Origin: an uncultured Lachnospiraceae bacterium
GTDB lineage: Bacteria > Bacillota > Clostridia > Lachnospirales > Lachnospiraceae
Assembly (NCBI GenBank): GCA_948441955.1
Contig: CAOJQZ010000011.1
Location: 1-44,745 of the forward strand
Length of the DNA stretch: 44,745 nucleotides
Reading direction: 5' to 3'
Both the position numbers and the translations under genes were made by a program. The stretch's first letter is position 1, and every line of letters begins with the position of its first letter. The notes under the pieces were generated by a model. That model worked only from the letters and a program-made list of their open reading frames with translations. It did no database searches and was not told where the DNA came from. This document shows positions 15,157 to 23,319 of the stretch, piece after piece.

Positions 15157-16725
15157 ATGAAAAAATTCAAAAAACTCATTTCGGCAGCAGCAGTTTTATG
15201 TATGACTGCAGCTATGGTTACTGGGTGCACAGGAGGCACCTCAGACGGAGGAGGAACCAAAGACGAGGGAGCGTCAGATGAAGCTAAGTTAAAGGATACC
15301 TTGGTATACGCTCAGAGTGCCGACGTATATTCAATGGATCCGCGAATCGGAAAGGAAACCGTGGCAGTACAGACAACAGGAAACATCTACGACACGCTTT
15401 TCAGACAGAAACCCGACAACTCAATCATTCCCTGGCTTGCAACAGAGTATGAGCAGGAGGACGATGTTACATATGTTATCCATTTGCGTGATGACGTAAA
15501 GTTCCATGATGGAAGTGATTTTACTGCTGAGGATGCGAAGGATTCCCTTGAGAGAGCGTCTGTTGCTCCGGCTGTAGAATTTATTCTGGGATACATTGAC
15601 CACGTGGATGTTGTGGATGATTACACAATCCGGATGGTTACAAAGTATCCATATGCCCCGGCTATACGTAATCTGAGCCATAATGCGGCGGCAATGACCT
15701 CAAAGGCATATATGGAGGAAAATGGAGATGATATCCTCTTAACGCAGCCTATGGGTACTGGTCCATATAAGTTTGTTGAGTGGCAGCAGGGAGATCATGT
15801 AACCCTTGAACGTTTTGATGATTACTGGGCAGGTCCGGCTCCGATGAAAAACGTAACTATGAGAATCATTCCTGAAAGCTCACAGCGTACAATAGCTCTT
15901 GAAAACGGCGAAGTGGATATTGCGTATGATATTCTTCCGGCAGATGTGGATATGCTGAATGAGGAAGAGGGAATCACATGCCTGTCTCAGCAGGGACTGA
16001 TGTGCTATTACGTTGGAATGAATTATCAGAATCAGTATCTCTCAGACCAGAAGGTACGTCAGGCTATCAGATTGGCTATTGACGCTGAGCCTATGCTTGA
16101 ATCCGTTATGTATGGTAAAGCAGTTCTTGCAAATTCTACATTGGCAGACGGTTGCTTTGGATATCAGAAGGAAGACGATCCCCTTGAGACAAATGTGGAA
16201 GAGGCTAAGAAGCTGATGAAAGAAGCCGGATACGGCGATGGTATTAAGCTGACAATTACTGTTCCTGATTATCAGGAAAAGATTGAAATGTGTACAGTTA
16301 TGCAGTCACAGTTAAAGGAAATTGGAATTGACTTAACAGTTGACGTTGTGGAGCAGTCCACTTTTGTTGACACGGTGAATAATGGAAAACATGAATTATG
16401 CTTCATGAACTGGACGACGACAACTGCTGATGCAGACTTTGCATTCTATGCAATGTATAATTCAGCATGCTGGGGTTCACAGGGCGGACGTTTCTTTGGA
16501 GACATTCCTGGTGTGGATGAACTGCTTGAGAAGGCCAGAGCTGAGATGGATGAAGATGCGAGATATGAACTGTATGGTGAAATACAGGATGCAGTTAATG
16601 AGTACGCTGTTGACCGTCCGCTTGTATGGACCTATCTGAATGTGGGTATTAGAGACAATGTGGAAGGATTTGAAATTTATCCGCACACACATCATAAGCT
16701 GTACGAAGTTAAGGTTTATGAATAA
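15157..16725 (+). CDS. dppA: Family 5 extracellular solute-binding lipoprotein (DppA-like)
   Basis: The substrate-capturing subunit of the importer, 522 residues. The signal peptide (1-23) ends in lipobox VTGC with lipid-anchored C24, followed by a Gly/Ser/Asp-rich linker. The SBP_bac_5 fold is evident in YSMDPRIGKETVAVQTTGNIYDTL, WLATEYE, TYVIHLRDDVKFHDGSDFTAEDAKDSLER, GTGPYKFVEW and KVRQAIRLAIDAEPML. Strong AAGGAG site. It has no partner permeases other than dppBC directly upstream. Its pocket residues, and so its ligand, cannot be predicted from sequence alone. Confidence 0.92.
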   Translation: MKKFKKLISAAAVLCMTAAMVTGCTGGTSDGGGTKDEGASDEAKLKDTLVYAQSADVYSMDPRIGKETVAVQTTGNIYDTLFRQKPDNSIIPWLATEYEQEDDVTYVIHLRDDVKFHDGSDFTAEDAKDSLERASVAPAVEFILGYIDHVDVVDDYTIRMVTKYPYAPAIRNLSHNAAAMTSKAYMEENGDDILLTQPMGTGPYKFVEWQQGDHVTLERFDDYWAGPAPMKNVTMRIIPESSQRTIALENGEVDIAYDILPADVDMLNEEEGITCLSQQGLMCYYVGMNYQNQYLSDQKVRQAIRLAIDAEPMLESVMYGKAVLANSTLADGCFGYQKEDDPLETNVEEAKKLMKEAGYGDGIKLTITVPDYQEKIEMCTVMQSQLKEIGIDLTVDVVEQSTFVDTVNNGKHELCFMNWTTTTADADFAFYAMYNSACWGSQGGRFFGDIPGVDELLEKARAEMDEDARYELYGEIQDAVNEYAVDRPLVWTYLNVGIRDNVEGFEIYPHTHHKLYEVKVYE

Positions 16726-16752
16726 GCATTTAAATGAAGGAGGATTTATTCT

Positions 16753-17547
16753 ATGAGCAACTTTATTTTTGAGAATACATGGGAAGAGAACAAAAAAGCA
16801 ATGGAGACAAAAAAAATTGCCATTATCCCTACCGGCAGCACAGAGCAGCATGGTCAGGCCCTGCCTGTCGGAACGGACTGGATGATTGCGGAATATTTTG
16901 CAAGACAGGTGGGCATGAAATCAGATAAGGTCGTCGTTGCTCCGGTAGTTCCTTACGGACATGCTTTATATCATGCTGATTTTTGCGGAACGCTGGCTGT
17001 GTCACAGCAAACACTTTTTAACTACGTGAAAGAGGTCTGCGAAAATCTGGTAAGCTATGGGTGTACCCATATCGTGTTTATTAACGGGCATGGAGGAAAT
17101 AATAATTCCCTTTATAATGTAGGCCAGTATTTCAGACTTAAAAATATTCCGGTTGCGAATGTAGAATGGTTTAGCATGGCGGGAGCTCTTAATAAAAACT
17201 GGGGCTTAAGAGGTCATGCGGATATTGTAGAAACGTCTCTTATGATGTATATTCATCCGGAGCTTGTGAAGGTGGAACGCGCCCACCTTCCGGAGAATAA
17301 AAAGTACGGAGAGATACAGTGTCTTGACCTTAACAGAGGAGAGTTCGGCGGCGCTCCTGTTTACATCAATTTCAGAAGCAAAGATGTATCAAATACAGGA
17401 GATTTATATGAATATGGACATTCTGTAGGAGCCGATTACAGTAGCAATCCAAAAGATTCAACGGCGGAGTTCGGTAAAGAGATTGCGGAAGGAATGGTTG
17501 ATTATATTTCACGTTTTGTTGATGAGTTTGCAAAATTACAGTTTTAA
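16753..17547 (+). CDS. Creatininase-family metal-dependent hydrolase
   Basis: A 264-residue member of the creatinine amidohydrolase family, whose members open or cleave C-N or related bonds in small cyclic or amide substrates. The metal-ligand set is intact: E31-Q-H33 in GSTEQHG, D42 in GTDW, H113 in NGHGGN and E160 in HADIVETS. Known family roles include creatininase, a formamidopyrimidine deformylase in archaeal flavin/F420 synthesis, the mycofactocin peptidase and a ring-opening hydrolase of inositol catabolism, so the name does not fix the substrate. It sits 27 bases after dppA, suggesting it acts on the imported compound. Confidence 0.88.
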   Translation: MSNFIFENTWEENKKAMETKKIAIIPTGSTEQHGQALPVGTDWMIAEYFARQVGMKSDKVVVAPVVPYGHALYHADFCGTLAVSQQTLFNYVKEVCENLVSYGCTHIVFINGHGGNNNSLYNVGQYFRLKNIPVANVEWFSMAGALNKNWGLRGHADIVETSLMMYIHPELVKVERAHLPENKKYGEIQCLDLNRGEFGGAPVYINFRSKDVSNTGDLYEYGHSVGADYSSNPKDSTAEFGKEIAEGMVDYISRFVDEFAKLQF

Positions 17548-17588
17548 TTTTCATGAATAACAGCTGAAGAACAAGAAGGAATGATATT

Positions 17589-18968
17589 ATGGCAGTTTTT
17601 ACCGAAAAAGAGAAAAAATATGTTGATGAGTTGATTGAAAATGCGAGAATAGCATCAGAGAAAATGGACTTATACACACAGGAGCAGGTAGACACTATAG
17701 TAAAAACAGTTGCAAAGACGACATTTTCTCATGCACGTGAACTGGCGGAGCTTGCGTGTGAAGAAACGGGCATGGGTAACGTGGAAGATAAGATCGGGAA
17801 AATATACGGTAAAGCTCGCGCTATATGGTGGGATTTGAAATTTAAAAAGTCAAGAGGCGTTTTGTCTGAGGATCCTGAAACTGGGATTACTGAGATTGCA
17901 AGGCCTGTGGGGGTTGTAACTGCTACAACCCCTTGTACAAATCCGATTATTTGCCCTATGGGAAATGTAATGCTGGCAGCAAAATGTGCGAATGCAATTA
18001 TTATTGCGCCGCACCCGCGTGGAAAGAGGGCAGCCCGGAGACTGCTTGAACTCTGGCAGGCGGAATTTGACAAGCTTGGGTGCCCGGATAATATGGTACA
18101 GGTATGCTTTTCAACGTCCAATGAGATGACGGCCTATTTGATGTCTCAGGGAGATGTGGTAGTAGCTACGGGAGGACCAGGAATGGTCAAAGCGGCATAT
18201 TCATCAGGAAAACCGGCGTATGGTGTCGGACCTGGTAATGTTCCCGCCCTTTTTGACCGGGATATAAACATAGAAAAAGCCGTAGCAAACGTTATTGAGG
18301 GGCGTAGTTTTGATAACGGCGTGATCTGTGCTTCAGAACAATGCCTGATTCTTCCGCGGGAGAAATACGAGGATATTTTGTCGGAGTTTGAAAGACAGGG
18401 TTGTATACGTATTAACAGTCCGGAAACGATAAAGAAAGTTGAAGAAGCGCTTTTCCCGAACCATATAATCAGCAGAGATGCCGTTGGACAGACTGCATCA
18501 AAGTGCATGAAGCTTGCCGGCATAGATGTGCCGGATGATACAAAGATTGCAATCGTTGAGCTTGAGAAAGCAGGAAAAGGCAGTGATCTGAATAAAGAGA
18601 AAATGATGCCGGTTATGTGCGCTTATCCGTATGATACATGGGAGGACGCCTTGAAAATGGCAAAAGACAATCTGGATCTGGAGGGCAAAGGCCATACGGC
18701 ATGTATACACAGCTATAATGAAGAGCATATTCATCAGGCAGGTATGGTTTTAAAGGTCAGCCGGGTTATATGTAACCATCCAAGTTCAAAGAATGCAGGC
18801 GGCTCCTTTGTGAATGGATTGAATCCTACGACTACAATAGGCTGTTCCACATGGGGCGGAAATTCTATATCAGAGAATTTGGCTTACTACCATATGATGA
18901 ATAAGATCAGAATTGCCAGAGTTAAACCAGGATGGAGTCTGCCCTCTGACGAGGAAATATGGGCATGA
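17589..18968 (+). CDS. CoA-acylating aldehyde dehydrogenase
   Basis: A 459-residue NAD(P)-dependent enzyme of the AdhE/EutE/PduP/SauS branch, which turns an aldehyde plus CoA into acyl-CoA. The catalytic cysteine is C247 in FDNGVICASEQ, the same context as in AdhE. IIIAPHPRGK (137-146), VVATGGPGMV and GVGPGNVPA match the CoA-acylating branch. The segment TTPCTNP (113-119) resembles acylating sulfoacetaldehyde dehydrogenases more than acetaldehyde enzymes, but that is a weak guide to substrate. No alcohol dehydrogenase domain follows and there are no microcompartment shell genes. Its last 10 bases overlap the CoA-transferase gene, so the two proteins are probably made together. Confidence 0.85.
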   Translation: MAVFTEKEKKYVDELIENARIASEKMDLYTQEQVDTIVKTVAKTTFSHARELAELACEETGMGNVEDKIGKIYGKARAIWWDLKFKKSRGVLSEDPETGITEIARPVGVVTATTPCTNPIICPMGNVMLAAKCANAIIIAPHPRGKRAARRLLELWQAEFDKLGCPDNMVQVCFSTSNEMTAYLMSQGDVVVATGGPGMVKAAYSSGKPAYGVGPGNVPALFDRDINIEKAVANVIEGRSFDNGVICASEQCLILPREKYEDILSEFERQGCIRINSPETIKKVEEALFPNHIISRDAVGQTASKCMKLAGIDVPDDTKIAIVELEKAGKGSDLNKEKMMPVMCAYPYDTWEDALKMAKDNLDLEGKGHTACIHSYNEEHIHQAGMVLKVSRVICNHPSSKNAGGSFVNGLNPTTTIGCSTWGGNSISENLAYYHMMNKIRIARVKPGWSLPSDEEIWA

Positions 18969-20521
18969 TGAATGCAGCGAACCGGGAAATTCCGGATTAC
19001 ATTGAAGGCTATGGCCTGGTAAGTCATTATGCAGGCGCCTTTGCAAATATCGGGAAAAAAAATAAAAGAAGTGAAGTCAATATTGAGAAAAGCGCCTGCT
19101 TAAATGAAGACAAGATCTGTCAGGGGATAGAGGAAGTACTGGATAGATTACCGTTAAGGAACGGTATGACCGTATCGTTTCATCATCATCTCAGAAATGG
19201 GGATTACGTTACAAATATGGTTATGCTGGCAATTGCAAAGCGTGGATTTAAAGATATTCATCTTGCAGCCTCCGGCCTGTTTGCCTGTCATGATCCATTA
19301 GCGGATTTGATCGAGGATGAAACCATTACCCAGATTTCTACAAATACCTTCAGTCCCGGCGCTATAACGAAAGCAATATCAACAGGGAAGATGAAAAAAC
19401 CGGTTATCCTCAGAAGCCATGGAGGAAGAGCAAGGGCGGTTGAAAATGGGGAACTTCATATTGATATTGCATTCATAGCCGCTCCCAGCAGCGATAGAAT
19501 GGGAAATTTGAACGGAAGCTGCGGGGAAGCTGCATGCGGCTGCTTATCTTATGCATATGAGGATGCGAAGCATGCGGATTATGTAGTGGCAGTTACTGAC
19601 AATCTAGTTTCCTATCCGAATATACCGGTAGAAATCTCTCAGAATTACGTGGATTATGTTGTTAAGGTCGAATCTATCGGCGATCCAGCCGGGATTGTAA
19701 GCGGCGCTACAAAAGTAACAACAGATCCTGTTCAGCTTCATGTAGCGCAGCGCATTGCAGATTTGATAGACGCATGCGGTTTTATAAAAGAGGATATGAG
19801 CTTTCAGACAGGTGCAGGCGGTATCAGCCTTGCTGTTGCAGAGAAGATCCGGGACAAAATGGAGAAGAAAAAGATTCAGGGAAGTTTTGGCTCAGGCGGC
19901 ATACATAGCTTTTTTGTCAAAATGCTGGAGGATAATCTGTTAAAAGCGTTGTGGAATGTACAGTGCTTTGATCTTGAAGCAGTAAATCATTTAAAAAAGC
20001 AGGATCCGAGACACCTGATTATGAGCGCAAGCCTTTATGGGAATATGGAGAATAAGGGCTGTATTGTGAACAATCTTGATATCATGATTCTTGGAGGTTT
20101 TGAAATAGACACCAGCTTTAATCTAAATGTGAATACAGGCTCCAATGGTTTTATTCTGAATGCTTCAGGCGGAAATGAGGATTGTGCGGCCGGAAGCAAA
20201 ATTTCCATAGTTGCCAGCAATCTTATGAAAAAAGGGAACCGCTGTATCGTAAAGAAAGAGGTTGTAACGGTGACGACGCCTGGCGAGACAGTAGACTGTC
20301 TTGTAACAGACAGAGGCATAGCCGTCAATCCCAGACGAAAGGACCTGCTGGAAAAGCTGGAAGGAACAGGGCTTCCCCTTGTATCCGCCCAGGAGCTGTA
20401 TCAGATGGGTCAGGATGAAGGGGCTGTATGTGAATCTCCCGTTTATGGGGAGAAGATTGTGGGTGTTGTTGAATACCGGGATGGAACCGTTATTGACGTA
20501 ATCAGACAGGTAATCCAATAA
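18959..20521 (+). CDS. citF: CitF-like CoA-transferase (citrate lyase alpha subunit family)
   Basis: A 520-residue homologue of the citrate lyase alpha subunit, which swaps acyl groups between CoA or ACP thioesters and a carboxylate. Family segments include VSFHHHLRNGD (about 64-74), ILRSHGGRARAVENGE, SFQTGAGGISLAVAEK, SFGSGGIHSFFVKMLE and the C-terminal VTDRGIAVNPRR. No genes for the beta subunit, acyl carrier subunit, ligase or prosthetic-group enzymes are present, so citrate cleavage is not supported. The start overlaps the aldehyde dehydrogenase by 10 bases, six bases after GAGG. The likely role is to move CoA from the acyl-CoA product to another acid such as acetate. Confidence 0.82.
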   Translation: MGMMNAANREIPDYIEGYGLVSHYAGAFANIGKKNKRSEVNIEKSACLNEDKICQGIEEVLDRLPLRNGMTVSFHHHLRNGDYVTNMVMLAIAKRGFKDIHLAASGLFACHDPLADLIEDETITQISTNTFSPGAITKAISTGKMKKPVILRSHGGRARAVENGELHIDIAFIAAPSSDRMGNLNGSCGEAACGCLSYAYEDAKHADYVVAVTDNLVSYPNIPVEISQNYVDYVVKVESIGDPAGIVSGATKVTTDPVQLHVAQRIADLIDACGFIKEDMSFQTGAGGISLAVAEKIRDKMEKKKIQGSFGSGGIHSFFVKMLEDNLLKALWNVQCFDLEAVNHLKKQDPRHLIMSASLYGNMENKGCIVNNLDIMILGGFEIDTSFNLNVNTGSNGFILNASGGNEDCAAGSKISIVASNLMKKGNRCIVKKEVVTVTTPGETVDCLVTDRGIAVNPRRKDLLEKLEGTGLPLVSAQELYQMGQDEGAVCESPVYGEKIVGVVEYRDGTVIDVIRQVIQ

Positions 20522-20540
20522 ACATGAAACAGGTGTAAGT

Positions 20541-21194
20541 GTGAAAAAACTAAGTAATTGGCTGCTTTTGGCAGTTGGATTGTTCTTTATAGCATTTGGA
20601 GTGGGCCTTATTATACGAGCAGATATGGGAGTACTCCCAACTACATGCCTGCCTTTTGCAGTCAGCCGAATTTCGGGAATTACAGTGGGAGAAGCCGTAA
20701 TATTATTCAATGGTGCGTTAATTTTAGGCCAAATATTCGTTTTGCGGAAGAATTATGAGCTTTTTCGTCTGTTTCAGATTGTTATATGCCTTGTGTTTGG
20801 GTATATTACGGATTTTGTCCTGTTTCTTCTCAAAGATTTGAATGTTTCAGGGAACCTGATAAGATGGACAGTATTTTTGACAGGAGTTTTGATTTCTGCA
20901 GTAGGAGTAAGCCTTGAGGTTATATCAGAAACGGCGACATTGGCAACAGAAGGATTCGTTATTGCAGTAAGTCGGACATTTCCTATCCGATTTGGCACTA
21001 TGAAGATTATTTTTGATGTTTTCTTAGTACTGGTTTCTCTGATTATTTCATGGATTTTTCTGCATTCTATAGAAGGAATTGGGGAAGGCACTATATTATC
21101 GGCGGTATTGCTCGGTTTTCTCTCGAAACATATTATCGCCCTCTATCAATGCTGCTTTGACAGGAGAAAAGAGAAGAAGAACGGGCTTTCCTAA
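20541..21194 (+). CDS. YczE/YitT-like integral membrane protein
   Basis: A 217-residue protein with about five or six hydrophobic segments and the start typical of YczE-type proteins (LFFIAFGVGLIIRADMGVLPTTC). Function is unknown for the family. It begins with GTG 20541, 20 bases after the CitF-like gene, and is followed by a strong terminator, so it is the last gene of the importer-hydrolase operon. An efflux, uptake or accessory membrane role for the pathway is possible but not shown. Confidence 0.75.
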   Translation: MKKLSNWLLLAVGLFFIAFGVGLIIRADMGVLPTTCLPFAVSRISGITVGEAVILFNGALILGQIFVLRKNYELFRLFQIVICLVFGYITDFVLFLLKDLNVSGNLIRWTVFLTGVLISAVGVSLEVISETATLATEGFVIAVSRTFPIRFGTMKIIFDVFLVLVSLIISWIFLHSIEGIGEGTILSAVLLGFLSKHIIALYQCCFDRRKEKKNGLS

Positions 21195-21207
21195 TATATA
21201 GTATATG

Positions 21208-21238
21208 AACAATGACCGGCCTAAAGCCGGTCATTGTT
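21208..21238. terminator. Bidirectional terminator inside the hemerythrin stop
   Basis: A 13-bp perfect stem, AACAATGACCGGC (21208-21220) with GCCGGTCATTGTT (21226-21238), and a five-base loop. The loop holds the stop codon of the convergent hemerythrin gene, and the right arm encodes its last residues. T-rich sequence follows on the plus side, so it ends the importer operon and probably also the hemerythrin transcript. Confidence 0.75.
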
Positions 21239-21643
21239 ATTTCTCATATTTTTGTATTCAGCTACCGAGCGGTCAAAGCCTTCTATATGAGTATAGAACC
21301 ATTTGATTACATTTTCTTCTACCTTTTCAACAAAAGCAGCGGATGGACCTTCCTCCTCCTGAAGCATTTCATCCAGTTCTTTAATTGTCTGCTTAAAACT
21401 ATCATGCTGCGCCTTGTGTTTGTCATAGTCTGGATAATCAATCTCCTTCTGAAGCGCTTCCTCAGCGCCGAAATGAAAATCAGTGTAATCTGCAAGATAA
21501 TCCAAAGTATTTACAGCTGTCACCTTTCCGTTTTCTGCATCGCAGCTGTCCAGAAGCTTATTGATCCGTCCGATCAGTTCCTTATGCTGTGAATCAATCA
21601 ACTCGTTTCCTGTCACTAAATTTTCACTAAACTCTGCTCTCAT
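21221..21643 (-). CDS. Bacteriohemerythrin
   Basis: A 140-residue single-domain hemerythrin, a four-helix bundle that binds O2 at a non-haem di-iron site. All ligands are present: H20, H57 and E61 in HFGAEE, H76 and H80 in HKAQH, H119 and D124 in HIEGFD. In anaerobes such proteins are thought to buffer or sense oxygen. Strong GGAGG site. It lies last in a minus-strand run after the PAP2 gene (57-base gap), and its stop codon sits in the loop of a terminator. Confidence 0.93.
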   Translation of the reverse strand: MRAEFSENLVTGNELIDSQHKELIGRINKLLDSCDAENGKVTAVNTLDYLADYTDFHFGAEEALQKEIDYPDYDKHKAQHDSFKQTIKELDEMLQEEEGPSAAFVEKVEENVIKWFYTHIEGFDRSVAEYKNMRNNNDRL

Positions 21644-21700
21644 AATTTTCCTCCTTTATGTTCTCTTTATTATTTATAGAAAGCTGTGCTTTATAGAGAT

Positions 21701-22369
21701 TCAAATCGGCTGGTGGGAAAGCCGGGCGGCTTTTTTTGTCTCAGCAGAATATACAAACGGATATAGAATACATGCCATAGCAAAAGCGGCGATTACATCT
21801 GTCACAGAATGCTGCTTTAAGAACATGGTTGACAGAATAATTAAAAACGCCATCATATAGGAGGCATATTGAAGCTTTTTATATTTTTTAAGCGCATTAC
21901 TGTGCGCAACAGCAATAACTGCCCCAATAGAATTAAATACATGGATACTGGGCAGTACATTTGTTGGAGTATCAGTTTTGTAAAGCATGCGCACCATATC
22001 TGTAAAAATATTATCCCGTGAAAAGCCATGGGGACGCAGATGAAGGCCGTTTGGAAATACCGTACATATGATAAGGAACAAGGTCATTCCTGCACATAAA
22101 AAAGCCGCAAGTCTATAAAAACCTTTTCTGTCCGTAAAGAAAAAATATCCGGCTACAACTGCGATATATGCAAACCACAAAAGGTATGGGACAATAAAAT
22201 ATTCGACAAATGGAATATAATCGTCCAGGGGTGAGTGAATAGTAAAATAGTGGGTGATCGGACGACGCTCCAAATATAAAAACCATGGCATATAGATGAA
22301 ACCATATAAGAGTACCCATGCATGCCGATATTTATAGATGACCTGTTTTACCTTTTCTAATTTTTTCAT
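21701..22369 (-). CDS. PAP2-family membrane phosphatase
   Basis: A 222-residue membrane protein with about six hydrophobic segments and the catalytic pattern of type 2 phosphatidic acid phosphatases: PSIH at 140-143 (variant of PSGH) and S180 with H187-x3-D191 in QHSVTD. The first (KxxxxxxRP) motif is not clearly seen. It probably removes phosphate from a lipid such as phosphatidate or undecaprenyl diphosphate, or swaps head groups like the PAP2-type inositol phospholipid synthases it resembles in layout. It has its own promoter but lies in a minus-strand lipid cluster. Confidence 0.78.
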   Translation of the reverse strand: MKKLEKVKQVIYKYRHAWVLLYGFIYMPWFLYLERRPITHYFTIHSPLDDYIPFVEYFIVPYLLWFAYIAVVAGYFFFTDRKGFYRLAAFLCAGMTLFLIICTVFPNGLHLRPHGFSRDNIFTDMVRMLYKTDTPTNVLPSIHVFNSIGAVIAVAHSNALKKYKKLQYASYMMAFLIILSTMFLKQHSVTDVIAAFAMACILYPFVYSAETKKAARLSHQPI

Positions 22370-22411
22370 GAAAACTCCTTATAAAATAAATCCCTTTCAG
22401 TTTCTTACGGC

Positions 22412-22440
22412 ATTATAACATGAAAAAAAGGAATCAACAA
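22412..22440 (-). promoter_or_regulatory. Promoter of the PAP2 gene
   Basis: On the minus strand TTGTTG (22435-22440), 17 bases, then TATAAT (22412-22417) with an extended TG. It is about 43 bases before the PAP2 start. Confidence 0.7.
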
Positions 22441-22467
22441 GGAGATTCATAATATGTTCATAAACCG

Positions 22468-23289
22468 TTAATAAAGTTCATCAGTTTTTTCGAAAATCTG
22501 CATGTCGTAATACCGGATTCCCTCTTCTAAGGCTTTTATATCACGCAGCGTCCACACGGCAAAGGGGGTGTTGAAAATTTTACGGATCAGAGTAGTATTG
22601 GGAGTCGGGAGATCCGAAAGTTTATAGGAAATGAAATCCGGATGTCCCCAAAAATTCAACAAAAGATGTTTTGCTAAAAAGCGAAAAAGAAAATGTGGCT
22701 TCTTATCACTTTTCGTAAGGTTGGAGGCCAGCTGTCCCCGAAGGATATGAGGCGCATTTTCATAAAACCAGCGGAGCCCCAGAGTGTTAAAGGATTGTAT
22801 CAGGTAAGGGCCGTGATAGTTTTTCAAAGTTTTATAGGCCCGTTTGCACAGGGCTGTAGAGCTGTCAGGCATTTTCAGCTCAATAAGAAGAGGAACACGC
22901 CCCCCAATAAGAGAAAGGACCTCCTCCAATGTAGGTATATGCTCCTTTGTGTCAAGAAGAGTGCAGCCTTTAAGCTCCTGAAGCGTCATCTCTTCCGGAC
23001 GTTTGTCATTTTTGCACATGCGTGCAAGAGTGTCGTCGTGAAAAACGACAAGCTGCCGATCTTTGGTAATATGGATATCCAGCTCGATCCCATAGTCCTT
23101 TTTGATCGCCGCTTTGAAGGCCGGTATGGAATTTTCCGGAATCCCTTTTCCGTGGCAGTGATAACCGCGGTGGGCAAACATCGTGCCATAATAGGCGGCC
23201 ATCTGCTCCCTCCGGGAACTTTCCGGTAAAAGGGCAAACAAATACAGTCCCGCAAAAAGGACAAAGATTATAATACATACAGTAAACAT
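22468..23289 (-). CDS. Membrane-anchored glycerophosphodiester phosphodiesterase
   Basis: A 273-residue GDPD-type enzyme that splits glycerophosphodiesters into glycerol-3-phosphate and an alcohol. One N-terminal hydrophobic segment (3-21) should anchor it with the catalytic domain probably outside. Catalytic and metal motifs: H40-R41-G42, E52-N53, E69-x-D71 and H84-D85 in VFHDD, then IELKMP and a C-terminal AVWTLRD. The start follows GAGGAA. It lies 30 bases after the lipid kinase gene, so the two are probably co-transcribed. Confidence 0.9.
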   Translation of the reverse strand: MFTVCIIIFVLFAGLYLFALLPESSRREQMAAYYGTMFAHRGYHCHGKGIPENSIPAFKAAIKKDYGIELDIHITKDRQLVVFHDDTLARMCKNDKRPEEMTLQELKGCTLLDTKEHIPTLEEVLSLIGGRVPLLIELKMPDSSTALCKRAYKTLKNYHGPYLIQSFNTLGLRWFYENAPHILRGQLASNLTKSDKKPHFLFRFLAKHLLLNFWGHPDFISYKLSDLPTPNTTLIRKIFNTPFAVWTLRDIKALEEGIRYYDMQIFEKTDELY

Positions 23290-23319
23290 TGCAGGTTCCT
23301 CGTTTTCTATTAAAATTAT

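Noticed and set aside
16753..17547. True creatinine degradation
   Set aside because: The hydrolase family is broad, and no creatinase, sarcosine or hydantoin genes are nearby, so creatinine as substrate is not supported.
18959..20521. Citrate lyase operon
   Set aside because: Only an alpha-subunit homologue is present; genes for the beta subunit, carrier, ligase and prosthetic-group synthesis are missing from the window.
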